Source: Novosphingobium sp. Chol11 (GTDB lineage Bacteria; Pseudomonadota; Alphaproteobacteria; Sphingomonadales; Sphingomonadaceae). Taken from it: a stretch of 64,000 nt of DNA. Positions 45,125-56,963 of the stretch are shown here, in pieces. Numbering within the stretch: the stretch's first letter is position 1; each line of letters starts with the position of its first letter. Under the pieces are notes generated by a model that saw only the letters and a program-made list of their open reading frames with translations, was not told the origin of the DNA and made no database searches. The stretch covers positions 80,109 through 144,108 of the forward strand of contig CAMDQO010000005.1 in the NCBI GenBank assembly GCA_945906105.1, in the 5' to 3' direction. The position numbers and the translations under genes are program-made.

Positions 45125-46642
45125 CTATCCCGGTTTGGCCGCAGCTCTTTTCTGCGCCTTCATCAACAGTGCCACCGGTATTGTGGCAATCGCCAGCAGG
45201 CAGGCCATCCACAGGGTATCGACAGTCGCCACCATCGCCGATTGCCGCGAGATTTCACGCGCTATGCGGAACATCGATTGGATCGCGCTAAAATCAAAAT
45301 CGGGCATGGCCGCCTCGAAGGTCGGGTTATCCGGACGCACGTTCTCGGCGAGATGTCCGGCCACTCTGGCGCTGTCATTAAGCGCAAACATCTGCAGTGC
45401 CGAAATCCCGAGCGACGAGCCGATATTGCGCGCCAGTGAATAGATCGCCGCGCCTTCGTTGCGGAATTTGGGGGTCAGGGTGGAAAAACTGATCGTCGTC
45501 AGCGGGGCAATCATCAGCCCGCCGGCAAACCCCTGAAGCAGCCCAGCAAACAGCAATGGTCCTTCATCGACGGCGAGCGCGATCTGCGAAAAGAGATAGA
45601 GGCTGACCGCCGTCATCGCCAGACCGAGTAGCAGCAGGATGCGCGCATCGACACGGCCAATCAGGCGGCTGACGATAATCAGGCCGATCACCGTGCCGAT
45701 ACCGCGCGGCATGCTCACCAGCCCGGTTTGCAGCGCTGTATAACCCAGCAATGTCTGCATCATGATAGTGATAATCGGAATTGTGGCAAAGGCGACTATG
45801 CCGATGACAATGCTCACCACGGTGCCAAGCGCATAATTGCGATCGAGGAATATCTCACCACGAACAAAGGTGTTCTTCGCGGTGAACATATGGACGACAG
45901 TCAGATAACCGAACAACAGCATCATTCCGGCTTCGATCCAGATCTCGACCGAATCGAACCAGTCAAGCTGCTGTCCGCGGTCCATCATCAACTGGAGCGA
46001 CGCCAGAAAGAGCGACAGCGTGGCAAAGCCCATAACGTCAAAGCGGCTCATGCCCTTTTCGCGTGTTTCGGACATGTACAGACCGATGCCGATCGTGGCG
46101 ATCACGCCCAGCGGAATGTTGATCAGGAACACCCAGCGCCAACTGAACGCATCGGTCAGATAGCCGCCCAGAGTCGGCCCGGCGATCGGCCCAAGCATGG
46201 CTCCCAGCCCGGTCATAGCCATCGCCTGCCCCTGCTTTTCTGGTGGATTGATGTCGAGCAGGGTCGCCTGCCCGAGCGGAACCAGTCCGGCACCGCTGAT
46301 GCCCTGCACCAGCCGCGCAAAGATCATGAATTCAAGGCTGCCGGCAAAGCCGCAAGCGAGGCTGGACAGGGTGAAGGTCAGCGCCGAAATCCCCATCACC
46401 CGTTTCCGCCCGTAACGGCTGGCCAGCCAGCCTGACAGCGGGGTCATGATCGCCGAGGCCAGCAGGTACGAGGTCAGCACCCAGACCACCTGCTCTGGCG
46501 AGGCGGACAGACTGCTCTGCATATGCGGCAGCGCGACATTGGCAATCGTCGTATCGAGCGCGACCATCATCGTCACGAGGATTACCGAAGCGGTAATCAG
46601 CAGTCGGCGGCCGGGGGTGGGATAGATTATCTCGGTGGTCAT
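45125..46642 (-). CDS. DHA2 family drug efflux MFS transporter (EmrB-like)
   Basis: A 505-residue MFS protein with 14 predicted transmembrane helices. It has the motifs LDTTIANVALPHMQ, WVLTSYLLASAIMTPLSGWL, GPTLGGYL and RWVFLINIP typical of EmrB/QacA-type pumps. It exports drugs with proton exchange. An EmrA adaptor was not found beside it. It is divergent from a second MFS gene across 185 bp. A local regulator is absent. Confidence 0.9.
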   Translation of the reverse strand: MTTEIIYPTPGRRLLITASVILVTMMVALDTTIANVALPHMQSSLSASPEQVVWVLTSYLLASAIMTPLSGWLASRYGRKRVMGISALTFTLSSLACGFAGSLEFMIFARLVQGISGAGLVPLGQATLLDINPPEKQGQAMAMTGLGAMLGPIAGPTLGGYLTDAFSWRWVFLINIPLGVIATIGIGLYMSETREKGMSRFDVMGFATLSLFLASLQLMMDRGQQLDWFDSVEIWIEAGMMLLFGYLTVVHMFTAKNTFVRGEIFLDRNYALGTVVSIVIGIVAFATIPIITIMMQTLLGYTALQTGLVSMPRGIGTVIGLIIVSRLIGRVDARILLLLGLAMTAVSLYLFSQIALAVDEGPLLFAGLLQGFAGGLMIAPLTTISFSTLTPKFRNEGAAIYSLARNIGSSLGISALQMFALNDSARVAGHLAENVRPDNPTFEAAMPDFDFSAIQSMFRIAREISRQSAMVATVDTLWMACLLAIATIPVALLMKAQKRAAAKPG

Positions 46643-46827
46643 CGCTGCTTGGCTGATAATAAGCTAAGCTAGTAATAGCAATCGTTCGCTTCGGTTAAAC
46701 GTGTGAAGCTCAAGTCAGGGCTGAACGCAGCCCTCAATCGCATATCGCCCGCTTGACGACGCCGTGAAGCGCGCTCTACCCATGTTCAGCAGGCAGCCGT
46801 TTCGAGCGCCATTATAGGAGAGCATAG

Positions 46828-48069
46828 TTGACGGCACCCAGCAGTAGCGCCGCCCGCGAGTGGCGCACTTATCCCATGCTGCCGATAGCCGCCGCACTGG
46901 GCTATGCTTCCAGCATCATCCATATCTATGGATTGAGCCCCTATATCGAACCCATCGCCAAAAGCTTTGACTGGTCACGCACGCAAGTGACGATCGGGCT
47001 GACAGTGGCGACGATCATTCAAGCGCTGTTTGCTGTGCCGATCGGCATGGCAGTAGATCGGTTCGGCCCGCGGCGGCTCGGGCTGATCGGTGTGCTGCTC
47101 GCCTGTGCGGCTTTCGCTTTCATCGGGTTTGCCGATGGCGGTGAGACTAACTGGGCGATGCATTGGGCAATCATGGCAGTGGCCGTGCTGCCAGTGCAGG
47201 CGACGATCTGGGCTTCTGCTGTGGCAAGCCGCTTTTCCGCCGCGCGCGGGCTGGCGCTGGCGGTCACGCTAAGCGGAGCTTCGGCAGCACAGGCGCTGTT
47301 TCCCTGGCTGGGAACCGTGCTGATCAATCAGTATGGCTGGCAGAAAGCCATGGCCGTGCAGGCAGCGATCTGGGTGGTGGTCGCCTGGCCGATCATCTTC
47401 CTGTTCTTTCGCGGCGCACAAGACCGCCGCAAAAATGATGATACCTCACCCGAACACAATCAGTCCGCGCTTTCTGGTGTCAGCGTGGCCGAGGGCATGC
47501 GCTCGACCGTTTATCTGCGACTGTGGTTCGCGTCGATGCTGTTCACGTTCACCATCCTTGGCCTTAACGTCCATTTCGTGCTGATCCTGCAAGGCGAAGG
47601 CTTTCCCAAACTGGGGGCCGCCGGAATTGCCTCGTTGATCGGCCTGTCCTCGATTGCGGGGCGGCTCGGCACCGGGCTGCTGCTTGACCGGTTTCGCGGA
47701 TCGCTGGTTGGCGCGGCGGCATTTCTGCTCCCGGCCATAGCCTGCCTCGTGCTCGTCACCAGCGGCTCGAGCCAAGTGGGCGCGATGGGAGCGGCGGTGC
47801 TGATCGGGCTGACGCTGGGTGCGGAAGTGGACGTGATTGTCTATCTCACCACGCGGCACTTTGGCCTGCGCCACTTCGGCACGCTCTATGGTGGATTGCT
47901 CGTCGCGCTGTCACTCGGCACGGCTTTCGGCCCACTGGCGGCATCACGGATTTACGATCTTTACGGCACTTATGATCCGTTCCTGTGGGGCTGTCTCGGC
48001 CTGCTGGCAGCAAGCAGTCTGGCGCTGGCCAGCTTGCCGCAGCCCCCAGCGGGTGAGAAGAAACTCTGA
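46828..48069 (+). CDS. MFS transporter
   Basis: A 413-residue major facilitator with 12 transmembrane helices, of the oxalate/formate antiporter or monocarboxylate type (SSIIHIYGLSPYIEPIAKSFDWSRTQVT). The GLSSIAGRLGTGLLLDRF loop matches motif A. The substrate is unknown, perhaps a carboxylate or sugar acid. Start is TTG 46828 with an AGGAGAG ribosome site. It precedes the SMP-30-like gene by 6 bp, which suggests import and use of a lactone or sugar acid. Confidence 0.85.
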   Translation: MTAPSSSAAREWRTYPMLPIAAALGYASSIIHIYGLSPYIEPIAKSFDWSRTQVTIGLTVATIIQALFAVPIGMAVDRFGPRRLGLIGVLLACAAFAFIGFADGGETNWAMHWAIMAVAVLPVQATIWASAVASRFSAARGLALAVTLSGASAAQALFPWLGTVLINQYGWQKAMAVQAAIWVVVAWPIIFLFFRGAQDRRKNDDTSPEHNQSALSGVSVAEGMRSTVYLRLWFASMLFTFTILGLNVHFVLILQGEGFPKLGAAGIASLIGLSSIAGRLGTGLLLDRFRGSLVGAAAFLLPAIACLVLVTSGSSQVGAMGAAVLIGLTLGAEVDVIVYLTTRHFGLRHFGTLYGGLLVALSLGTAFGPLAASRIYDLYGTYDPFLWGCLGLLAASSLALASLPQPPAGEKKL

Positions 48070-48075
48070 CCGGAG

Positions 48076-48930
48076 ATGCCTGCTCAATTCACCGAGATCG
48101 CTCGTGGTTACTACCTCGAAGGCCTGCTGGTAGATGGCGATGACATCTGGATGACCGATGTCATCACCGGCGGGGTGCGCAATGTCCGCAATGGACAGGT
48201 GTTGCTTCCCGAACGCATGATGATCGGCGGCTTGCTGATGAATGCTGATGGCAGCCTGCTGGTCGCCGGCGCAGGAGACATTGCCTGGGCCAATCCGTCG
48301 AGCGGAGCCTCTGGCGTGCTGGCGAGCGGCTTTGATGGCGTCAATGAAATGCGCAGCGATGGCCAGGGCGGCATGGTTTTCGGCACGATTGATCTGCCCG
48401 GCATCCTCAAGGGCAAGCGGCCCGGCCCATCGACGATCCGGCGCATGGCGCAAGACGGCACGATCACCGTGCTGCGCGAAGGCCTCGCCTTTGCCAACGG
48501 CCTGTCGCTCAGCCCCGATGGCAGCCTGCTCTATTTCAACGAAAGCTTCGCGGCGTCACGCGCGTTTCAGGTCGGCCCCGGTTTCGTGCTGGGGGAAATG
48601 CGGACCATGGCGGACAAATATGATTGCGACGGCATGGCGCTTGATGCGGCGGGCAATGTCTGGATCAGCGGCTTTGCCTCGGGCGAGCTGCTGTGTCTGG
48701 CGCCCGATGGCACAGAATTGGAGCGGCTGGCACTGCCCGGAAAGGCCTGCACCAATCTGCGCTTCGGCGGGGCGGATATGCGCGATCTGTATGTCTGCAT
48801 GGTCGATCCGGTGTCAGCGCAGAAGCTGGCCGAAGGCGTCCCGCTGACCGAGCAGAATTCAGTACTCTATCGTGGCCGCGCTCCGGTGCCCGGGGCGGTG
48901 ATGGAGAAGACGAAGTTTGTGTTGGGGTGA
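48076..48930 (+). CDS. SMP-30/gluconolactonase-like beta-propeller protein
   Basis: A 284-residue six-bladed beta-propeller protein. Repeated blade segments (LLVDGDDIWMTDVITGGV, GLSLSPDGSLLYFNES, DGMALDAAGNVWIS) match the SMP-30/strictosidine-synthase-like lactonase family. Metal-binding acidic residues sit in the same loops. It has no signal peptide. It is 6 bp downstream of the MFS gene and very likely co-expressed with it, for uptake and ring opening of a lactone. Confidence 0.85.
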   Translation: MPAQFTEIARGYYLEGLLVDGDDIWMTDVITGGVRNVRNGQVLLPERMMIGGLLMNADGSLLVAGAGDIAWANPSSGASGVLASGFDGVNEMRSDGQGGMVFGTIDLPGILKGKRPGPSTIRRMAQDGTITVLREGLAFANGLSLSPDGSLLYFNESFAASRAFQVGPGFVLGEMRTMADKYDCDGMALDAAGNVWISGFASGELLCLAPDGTELERLALPGKACTNLRFGGADMRDLYVCMVDPVSAQKLAEGVPLTEQNSVLYRGRAPVPGAVMEKTKFVLG

Positions 48931-49042
48931 ATGGCGTCCGGCGACGGAAGCTGGCAGGACACATCATTGCTCCACCCGCTTGCATTTTTCCTAGCCACGA
49001 TGCAGCCTCCCATCAGCAATACACACTTCGGGGAGAAACAGG

Positions 49043-49420
49043 GTGAACGGCAAGGCCAATCTATTATCGCTATCGCTCATGGCATTTGGGGCGGTATTTT
49101 GTCTTGTCTATCCGTTGTCGATGATCTGGCCGTCCGGCTGGGCTTGGCACGCTGGGCCGCCAATGGCCTCGCAGTACTTCATGATGATCGTCGGCGTTTA
49201 TGCCACATTGGGCATCTTTCTGATCCGTGCCGCGCGCGATCCCGCCGCAAATAGCTCACTCATCTGGTTTACCGTATGGTCAAGCGTGGTTCACGCCGCG
49301 ATCATGGCGGTGCAGGCGTCAGGCGACCCCATGCATAAAGGCCACCTCGTTGGCGACGTCCCGGCCTTGCTGCTTGTCGCAATAGTGTTAGGCGCGCTGA
49401 TGCCGCGCAAAAAGGCATGA
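49043..49420 (+). CDS. Small four-helix membrane protein
   Basis: A 125-residue protein with four predicted transmembrane helices (about 7-27, 42-62, 72-92, 100-120). It has PSGWAWHAGPP and HAAIMAVQASGDPMHKGHL segments, which resemble DUF6632-like proteins, though that name is from memory. GTG 49043 with a GGGGAGA-type ribosome site. Function is unknown. It is 112 bp after the SMP-30-like gene. Confidence 0.65.
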   Translation: MNGKANLLSLSLMAFGAVFCLVYPLSMIWPSGWAWHAGPPMASQYFMMIVGVYATLGIFLIRAARDPAANSSLIWFTVWSSVVHAAIMAVQASGDPMHKGHLVGDVPALLLVAIVLGALMPRKKA

Positions 49421-49446
49421 TGACGGAATAAACCCCAATCCACCGC

Positions 49447-50109
49447 CTACCACCTAACCCCATCGCTCCCGACCTTGATCGGGCGCTGGTATGACACATC
49501 CTCCTTGCTCCACACCGAGCGCAGGAAGCCCTTCACGGCGGGCGAGTGTACCCACTCCGCCGAGCCTTGCAGCGACATCTCCACGGTGCAGCGCCGATAG
49601 AGGATGCGCCATTCCTCACCCCGTTTCTCCAACCGATCAAAATAGCGCCCCGGTGCCAGCGTCATCGTCTGCTGATCGGCTGACAGCAGCCCGCCGATGA
49701 CATAGGTTTCGCAATGCGCGGTATCGCCGTCGATCTCGCAGGTGTGGGTGGCGATGTTGTGCATGGTGGCGCTGAAGAATTTGCCATGGCCCCAGTTCGC
49801 CCGCTCCGGAAAGTCAGGAAGCGGGGTGATCACCGGGCCGTGCTCGTCAAAGCCTTCGGGCCAATAGCAGCTGGCGCTGATCACCACATCCTGCCGATCA
49901 CGCCCGCGTGCCTCGCGCATGATGCAATCGAGGATCTGCTGCCGGTCCTTCTGAAACGCGACATCGCGGTGCAACGCCTCGATCTCGGCTCTGCGCCTGG
50001 CCAGATGAACCCACAGCAGCGTGAACAATCCGGCAAGTGCAATAATCAGCACAATCACCCCGCCCGTGATCATATTGATCTGGGCGGCCAATGCTTCCCC
50101 GGTCTGCAT
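49447..50109 (-). CDS. Membrane-anchored SnoaL/NTF2-like domain protein
   Basis: A 220-residue protein with one N-terminal helix (about 13-35) followed by a coil and a SnoaL/NTF2-like domain (DVVISASCYWPEGFDEH ... HTCEIDGDTAHCETYVIG ... GRYFDRLEKRGEEWRILYR). The domain binds small polyketide or steroid-like molecules or acts as a scaffold. ATG 50109 is preferred to a longer frame because of a GAAGAGGGGG ribosome site. It is divergent from bamD. Confidence 0.75.
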   Translation of the reverse strand: MQTGEALAAQINMITGGVIVLIIALAGLFTLLWVHLARRRAEIEALHRDVAFQKDRQQILDCIMREARGRDRQDVVISASCYWPEGFDEHGPVITPLPDFPERANWGHGKFFSATMHNIATHTCEIDGDTAHCETYVIGGLLSADQQTMTLAPGRYFDRLEKRGEEWRILYRRCTVEMSLQGSAEWVHSPAVKGFLRSVWSKEDVSYQRPIKVGSDGVRW

Positions 50110-50273
50110 ATCCAAAATCCCCCTCTTCCTGCCGTTCCGCAGGCATCGCTGCACACAGGCTAAGCCCCTGTGCCGCACGATCAAGCGCCAAACCACAAGA
50201 TCGTGCCCCCGTTGTGAGGAATGGACACCTGTTTCACTTGGCGTTCATGCAAGCGATGGTTATAGCACCGGCC

Positions 50274-51068
50274 ATGCTCGCAAAATCGCCCATCAAACTC
50301 GCCCTGCTTTCCGTCGCCACTGGCGCGATGCTGCTCACTGCCGGTTGCGGAGGGCGCGGCAAGAACCGCGACACCGCCTATGTCGCGCGCGATGTGGAAA
50401 CGCTTTACGGCGCAGCCAAGAATCAGCTTGATCGCGGTGACAGCAAAATGGCCGCCGCGCTGTTTGACGAGGTTGAGCGCCAGCATCCCTATTCACCCTG
50501 GGCGCGCCGTGCCCAGTTGATGAGCGCATTTTCCTATTACGCAGCAAGCGATTACACCAAATCGATCCAGTCGGCACAGCGCTTCCTTTCGATCCATCCG
50601 GGCAACAAGGACGCGCCTTACGCCTATTATCTGATCGCGCTGTGCTATTACGAGCAGATCAGCGATGTCACGCGTGACCAGAAAGCCACCCAACAGGCGC
50701 TTGATGGGCTTACCGAAGTAATCCGCCGCTATCCGGCAACGCGCTATGCCGTCGATGCCCAGCTCAAGCTTGATCTGGTCAACGATCACTTGGCCGGCAA
50801 GGAAATGGAAATTGGGCGTCTGTATGAGCGTTCGGGCAAATGGCTCGCCGCGCAGCTGCGTTTCCGCAACGTCATCGAAAAATACCAGACCACCACGCAC
50901 ACGCCCGAAGCGTTGTTCCGCATGGTTGAAACCAACCTGACACTCGGCATTCCGGAAGAGGCACAAAAGTCTGCGGCGGTACTGGGGGCCAACTATCCGG
51001 GCACCGAATGGTATGAACGCGCCTACAAACTGATGCAAAAGCACGCGCCTGACACCAAGTCGAGCTGA
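50274..51068 (+). CDS. bamD: Outer membrane assembly lipoprotein BamD
   Basis: A 264-residue lipoprotein of the BAM complex, which inserts beta-barrel proteins into the outer membrane. The signal peptide ends in LTAGC with the lipidated cysteine. Five TPR-like repeats follow, with FDEVERQHPYSPWARRAQLM and the YYLIALCYYEQISDVTRDQKAT motif characteristic of BamD. ATG 50274 is used because it gives a normal lipoprotein signal; the longer frame has no signal. Confidence 0.94.
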   Translation: MLAKSPIKLALLSVATGAMLLTAGCGGRGKNRDTAYVARDVETLYGAAKNQLDRGDSKMAAALFDEVERQHPYSPWARRAQLMSAFSYYAASDYTKSIQSAQRFLSIHPGNKDAPYAYYLIALCYYEQISDVTRDQKATQQALDGLTEVIRRYPATRYAVDAQLKLDLVNDHLAGKEMEIGRLYERSGKWLAAQLRFRNVIEKYQTTTHTPEALFRMVETNLTLGIPEEAQKSAAVLGANYPGTEWYERAYKLMQKHAPDTKSS

Positions 51069-51142
51069 TCGCGCGCCTAACCGTGAGCAGTTTCTACCCA
51101 GCAGGTTGACATTAACGCTGTAGCGGCGTCTTGTGGTCGCCC

Positions 51143-51604
51143 ATGCTTTCGCAGAAAACCCGTTATACCATCCGCGCCCTGCAACACCTCGCTGATAACT
51201 GGCGCAAGGGACCGATTCGGCTTGACGCGATTGCCGAAGCACAAAATATCCCGCGCAAGTTCCTCACCGTTATTCTGTCGGAAATGGCGCGCGAAGGCGT
51301 AGTCGTTTCGCATCGCGGCCGTGACGGCGGCTATGAGCTGGGGCTTGATCCGGTCGATGTGCGCTATGGCGACATCATCCGCCTCACCCGCGGCAGCCTT
51401 GCACTGGTCCCCTGCGCCGCCCGCAACGCCCACGAAGCCTGCAACAATTGCCTGCCCGAGGCCGAATGTCGTCTGCGCGGGCTGATGCTGACCTTGCGGG
51501 ACGAGATGGCGGCGATGCTTGACCGGATGAGTCTGGCAGATCCAATCCAGCTTGAAGCATCCTTTGCCGAAGACGCCGAAGAAAGTCTCATCGAAGCCGG
51601 GTGA
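51143..51604 (+). CDS. Rrf2 family transcriptional regulator
   Basis: A 153-residue Rrf2 protein with an N-terminal winged helix (RYTIRALQHLADNWR ... IPRKFLTVILSEMAREGVVVSHRGRDGGYELG). A cysteine-rich loop (PCAARNAHEACNNCLPEAEC) holds several cysteines spaced for an Fe-S cluster, as in IscR or NsrR. It sits between bamD and recN, where it may sense iron-sulfur or oxidative state. It is not beside the Fe-S operon near 7 kb. Confidence 0.88.
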   Translation: MLSQKTRYTIRALQHLADNWRKGPIRLDAIAEAQNIPRKFLTVILSEMAREGVVVSHRGRDGGYELGLDPVDVRYGDIIRLTRGSLALVPCAARNAHEACNNCLPEAECRLRGLMLTLRDEMAAMLDRMSLADPIQLEASFAEDAEESLIEAG

Positions 51605-51653
51605 CTCGGGCTTTGCCTTTCGCTAGAACGATCCGCGAACATGCTGACCCGAT

Positions 51654-53314
51654 ATGCTCTCTAGACTGGCCATCCGCAACATCGTGTTGATCGAGGCGCT
51701 TGACCTCGATTTTACGCGCGGACTTGGCGTCCTTACCGGCGAGACGGGCGCGGGCAAATCGATCTTGCTCGATGCGCTGGGACTGATCCTTGGCAACCGC
51801 GCCGATTCAGGGCTGGTGCGCGCCGGGGAAGATAAGGCCAGCGTTACCGCCAGCTTTGAATTTGCCACGCTTCCGGCACCTATCGCCATGCTGCTGTCAG
51901 AGGCGGAGATTGAGGTGGAACCGGGTGAGCCGCTGATCATCAAGCGGCAGCTGAAATCAGATGGCGGGTCAAAGGCCTTCATCAACGATCAGCCGGTGGG
52001 CGTTGCCCTGCTGCGCGAGATTTCGTCGCATCTGGTGGAACTTCACGGCCAGCATGATGATCGCGGCCTCGTCAATCCGCGCGGGCACAGGGCTTTGCTC
52101 GATCGCTTTGCCCGTAGCGATGTTGCCGGGATTGAGGCCGCGTGGCGCGGCTGGCGTCTCGCCGAGGATGCACTGGCAGCGGCGAAAGCCCGGCTCGATC
52201 AGGCGGCGATGGACCGCGATCTGCTGCTCGCGCACCTCGCCGAGCTGACCGTACTGGCCCCCGAGGTCGGCGAAGAAGAACAGCTCGCCGAGGCACGCAG
52301 CACCATGCAAAAAGGTGAGCGCCTGACGGGTGATCTCGCCGAATTGCAGCACTTGTGGGCCGGTTCTGATTCAGCACTGGCCGGTCTGCGCAGTGCCGCC
52401 CGGCGGCTTGACCGCATTGCCACCGAACACCCACTGCTCGCCGAAGCGCTCGCTGCGCTTGACCGGGCGGTGATCGAAGCGGGCGAAGCTGAGGACCGTC
52501 TGGCCCGCGCTGCTGAGGCGCTGAGCCACGATCCCGCGCTGCTTGACCGCTTCGAAACCCGCCTGTTCGATCTGCGCGCCGCCGCCCGCAAGCACTCCTG
52601 TCAGGTCGATGATCTGCCCGCCAAGATGCTGGCAATGCGCGCCGCACTTGATGCCATCGAAGGCGGCGAGGCGGAAATCGCCGGACTGGAGCGCGCCGCG
52701 CATGAGGCTGGGCTGGACTATCAGGCACGCGCCGAGGCGCTGTCGATGGCGCGCTATGAAGCATCACAGCGGCTGGACAAGGCGGTGGCGGGCGAGCTGG
52801 CACCGCTCAAGCTCGATACCGCGCGCTTCCGCACCGCCATTCTGCGCCTGCCCGAAGACCGCTGGGGACCGGGCGGTATTGACGCGCTCGAATTCCTGAT
52901 ATCGACCAACCCCGGCGCAGACTTCGCCCCGCTCGGCAAGATCGCCTCGGGCGGCGAATTGTCACGCTTCATCCTCGCGCTGAAGGTAGCGCTGGCGGAG
53001 GAAGGCGGCGCAGCGACGGTGATCTTCGACGAGATCGATCGCGGCGTCGGTGGCGCGGTGGCCTCTGCGATTGGTGAAAGACTGGTGCGACTGGCGGATG
53101 GCGGGCAATTGCTCGCCGTAACCCACAGCCCGCAAGTCGCGGCGCGCGGCGGCACGCACTATGTCATCGCCAAATCGAGCCAGGGCACCGTAACGCGCAC
53201 CTCGGTGGCTCTGCTTGACGCTGGCGGGCGGCAGGAAGAAATCGCGCGGATGCTCTCAGGGGCGGAGGTTACGCCAGAAGCGAGGGCGCAGGCGGATAGA
53301 CTGTTGGAGGGGGT

Positions 53315-53318
<4 letters not shown>
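51654..53318 (+). CDS. recN: DNA repair protein RecN
   Basis: A 554-residue SMC-like ATPase for double-strand break repair. Walker A is GETGAGKS near residue 26; a long coiled coil spans about 155-365; the signature and Walker B are LGKIASGGELSRFILALK and TVIFDEIDRGVGG. Typical length. The next gene starts inside its stop (GTGA). Confidence 0.94.
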
Positions 53319-55758
<2,440 letters not shown>

Positions 55759-55761
55759 ACA

Positions 55762-56229
55762 ATGAGCGTGGCATTCCGCCGGGACAGCGATGAGGAACAC
55801 CTTGAACCCAAGTTCGAGATCCCGATTCCGCCCGGCCCCAATCTGGTTACGCCGCGCGGGCTGGCGCTGATAAAGCGGCGGGTGACGGATATTGAGGCCC
55901 ACTTGGCAGCGCTCACCGGCGATGACGAAATCAAGGCCGCCAAGCGCGATCTGCGCTATTGGCAGACGCGCGAAGTGACCGCGCAGCTGGTCCCCGCACC
56001 GAGCGGCAAGACGGTGGAAATCGGCACCACGGTAAACTTCCGGCTGCACGGCAAACCGCGCATGATCTCCATCGTCGGCGATGATGAGGCCGATCCGGCG
56101 GCGGGCTTGATCAGCTTCTCCGCCCCCCTCGCCCGCGCACTGATGGATGCGGAAGCAGGAGAAATGCTAGACTTTGCGGGTAAGGATGAGGCGATTGAAA
56201 TAGTGAGTGTTGCGGTGTTCAGCCAGTGA
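55762..56229 (+). CDS. GreA/GreB family transcription elongation factor
   Basis: A 155-residue Gre-family factor. The C-terminal FKBP-like domain (GTTVNFRLHGKPRMISIVGDDEADPAAGLISFSAPLARALM) is clear, and a coiled-coil-like N-terminal part (LVTPRGLALIKRRVTDIEAHLAAL) precedes it. These factors help stalled RNA polymerase by cleaving backtracked RNA. It may be GreB-like or a Gre-related paralogue. It is 3 bp after ligA. Confidence 0.8.
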   Translation: MSVAFRRDSDEEHLEPKFEIPIPPGPNLVTPRGLALIKRRVTDIEAHLAALTGDDEIKAAKRDLRYWQTREVTAQLVPAPSGKTVEIGTTVNFRLHGKPRMISIVGDDEADPAAGLISFSAPLARALMDAEAGEMLDFAGKDEAIEIVSVAVFSQ

Positions 56230-56240
56230 GGGGTTAAGCC

Positions 56241-56579
56241 ATGGCATCCCAGAAGATAACCGTTGATGCCATCGTGCTTGCGGCCTCGGGCGCGGGCGAT
56301 GTTTCGGCGCGCGCGATGTTCGGCGAATATGCACTCTACTGCGATGGCAAGCTGGTGGTGCTGATCTGCGACGATCAGTTGTTCGTCAAACCGAGCGCTG
56401 CGGCGCGGCGGCTGGCGGGTGCGGTTCAGGAAGCGCCGCCCTATGTCGGGGCCAAGCCCAGTCTGCTGATTCCGCAAGAGCAATGGCAGGATGGTGCCTG
56501 GCTATCGGCACTGGTCAAGGCCTCGGCTGATGAGCTGCCCGTGCCGAAGCCGCGAAAAAAGAAGGTCATCGTCCGCTAG
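56241..56579 (+). CDS. TfoX N-terminal domain protein
   Basis: A 112-residue protein matching the TfoX N-terminal domain (SARAMFGEYALYCDGKLVVLICDDQLFVKP ... ARRLAGAVQEAPPYVGAKPSLLI). Full-length TfoX in gamma-proteobacteria activates competence genes; here only the N-terminal domain exists, which is common in alphaproteobacteria, and its role is not known. It follows the Gre-type gene closely and ends shortly before a long palindrome. Confidence 0.85.
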   Translation: MASQKITVDAIVLAASGAGDVSARAMFGEYALYCDGKLVVLICDDQLFVKPSAAARRLAGAVQEAPPYVGAKPSLLIPQEQWQDGAWLSALVKASADELPVPKPRKKKVIVR

Positions 56580-56610
56580 AGTTTTTCCGTTTTACATTGA
56601 GCCACAAAAA

Positions 56611-56720
56611 CCGTTCGTCCCGAGCGCAGTCGAGGGATTTGTTCGAGCGAAGCCGAGAACTTCAGCGTTGCAGGCCTCGGCTGCGCTCGGCCATCCCTCG
56701 ACTGCGCTCGGGACGAACGG
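56611..56720. repeat. Palindromic repeat with perfect 28-bp arms, family E
   Basis: The arms at 56611-56638 and 56693-56720 are perfect inverted repeats of 28 bp. An inner pair ([21 protein letters not shown] with CTCGGCTGCGCTCGG) extends the structure. It fills the space between the TfoX gene and the convergent small zinc-ribbon gene. Similar CCCGAGCGCAGTCGAGGG-type repeats are known from many genomes, from memory. Confidence 0.92.
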
Positions 56721-56753
56721 ACCCTGGTTGATTCAATTCAATGCGGAAAGACT

Positions 56754-56930
56754 CTAGCCGACAACCCGCAGCGCCCGCTTGCCCTTGGTCCGGCTGGTCA
56801 GGTGAAACTGACGGCAACGGTCACAGCGATAGGGGCGGAGTGGGAACTGGACACTCAGCGCTGCGGTTATGGCATCCGATTCAGATGCGTAGCTTACCTT
56901 CTTGCGGCAGATACTCAGCCTGGTCCTCAC
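56754..56930 (-). CDS. Small zinc-ribbon-like protein, 58 aa
   Basis: A 58-residue protein read from GTG 56930 to TAG at 56754. It reads RTRLSICRKKVSYASESDAI, then an aromatic/basic core containing CDRCRQFHLT and the tail TKGKRALRVVG. The two CxxC-like cysteine groups suggest a zinc ribbon or knuckle. A GGAG ribosome site lies 8 bp before the start, and an in-frame TAG closes the frame further upstream. From memory, similar short YxCxxC-FHLTSRTKG proteins occur in sphingomonads. Function is unknown. Confidence 0.7.
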   Translation of the reverse strand: MRTRLSICRKKVSYASESDAITAALSVQFPLRPYRCDRCRQFHLTSRTKGKRALRVVG

Positions 56931-56963
56931 CAGTTTTGCTCCGCAAGGGTGATTGGCACGCGC

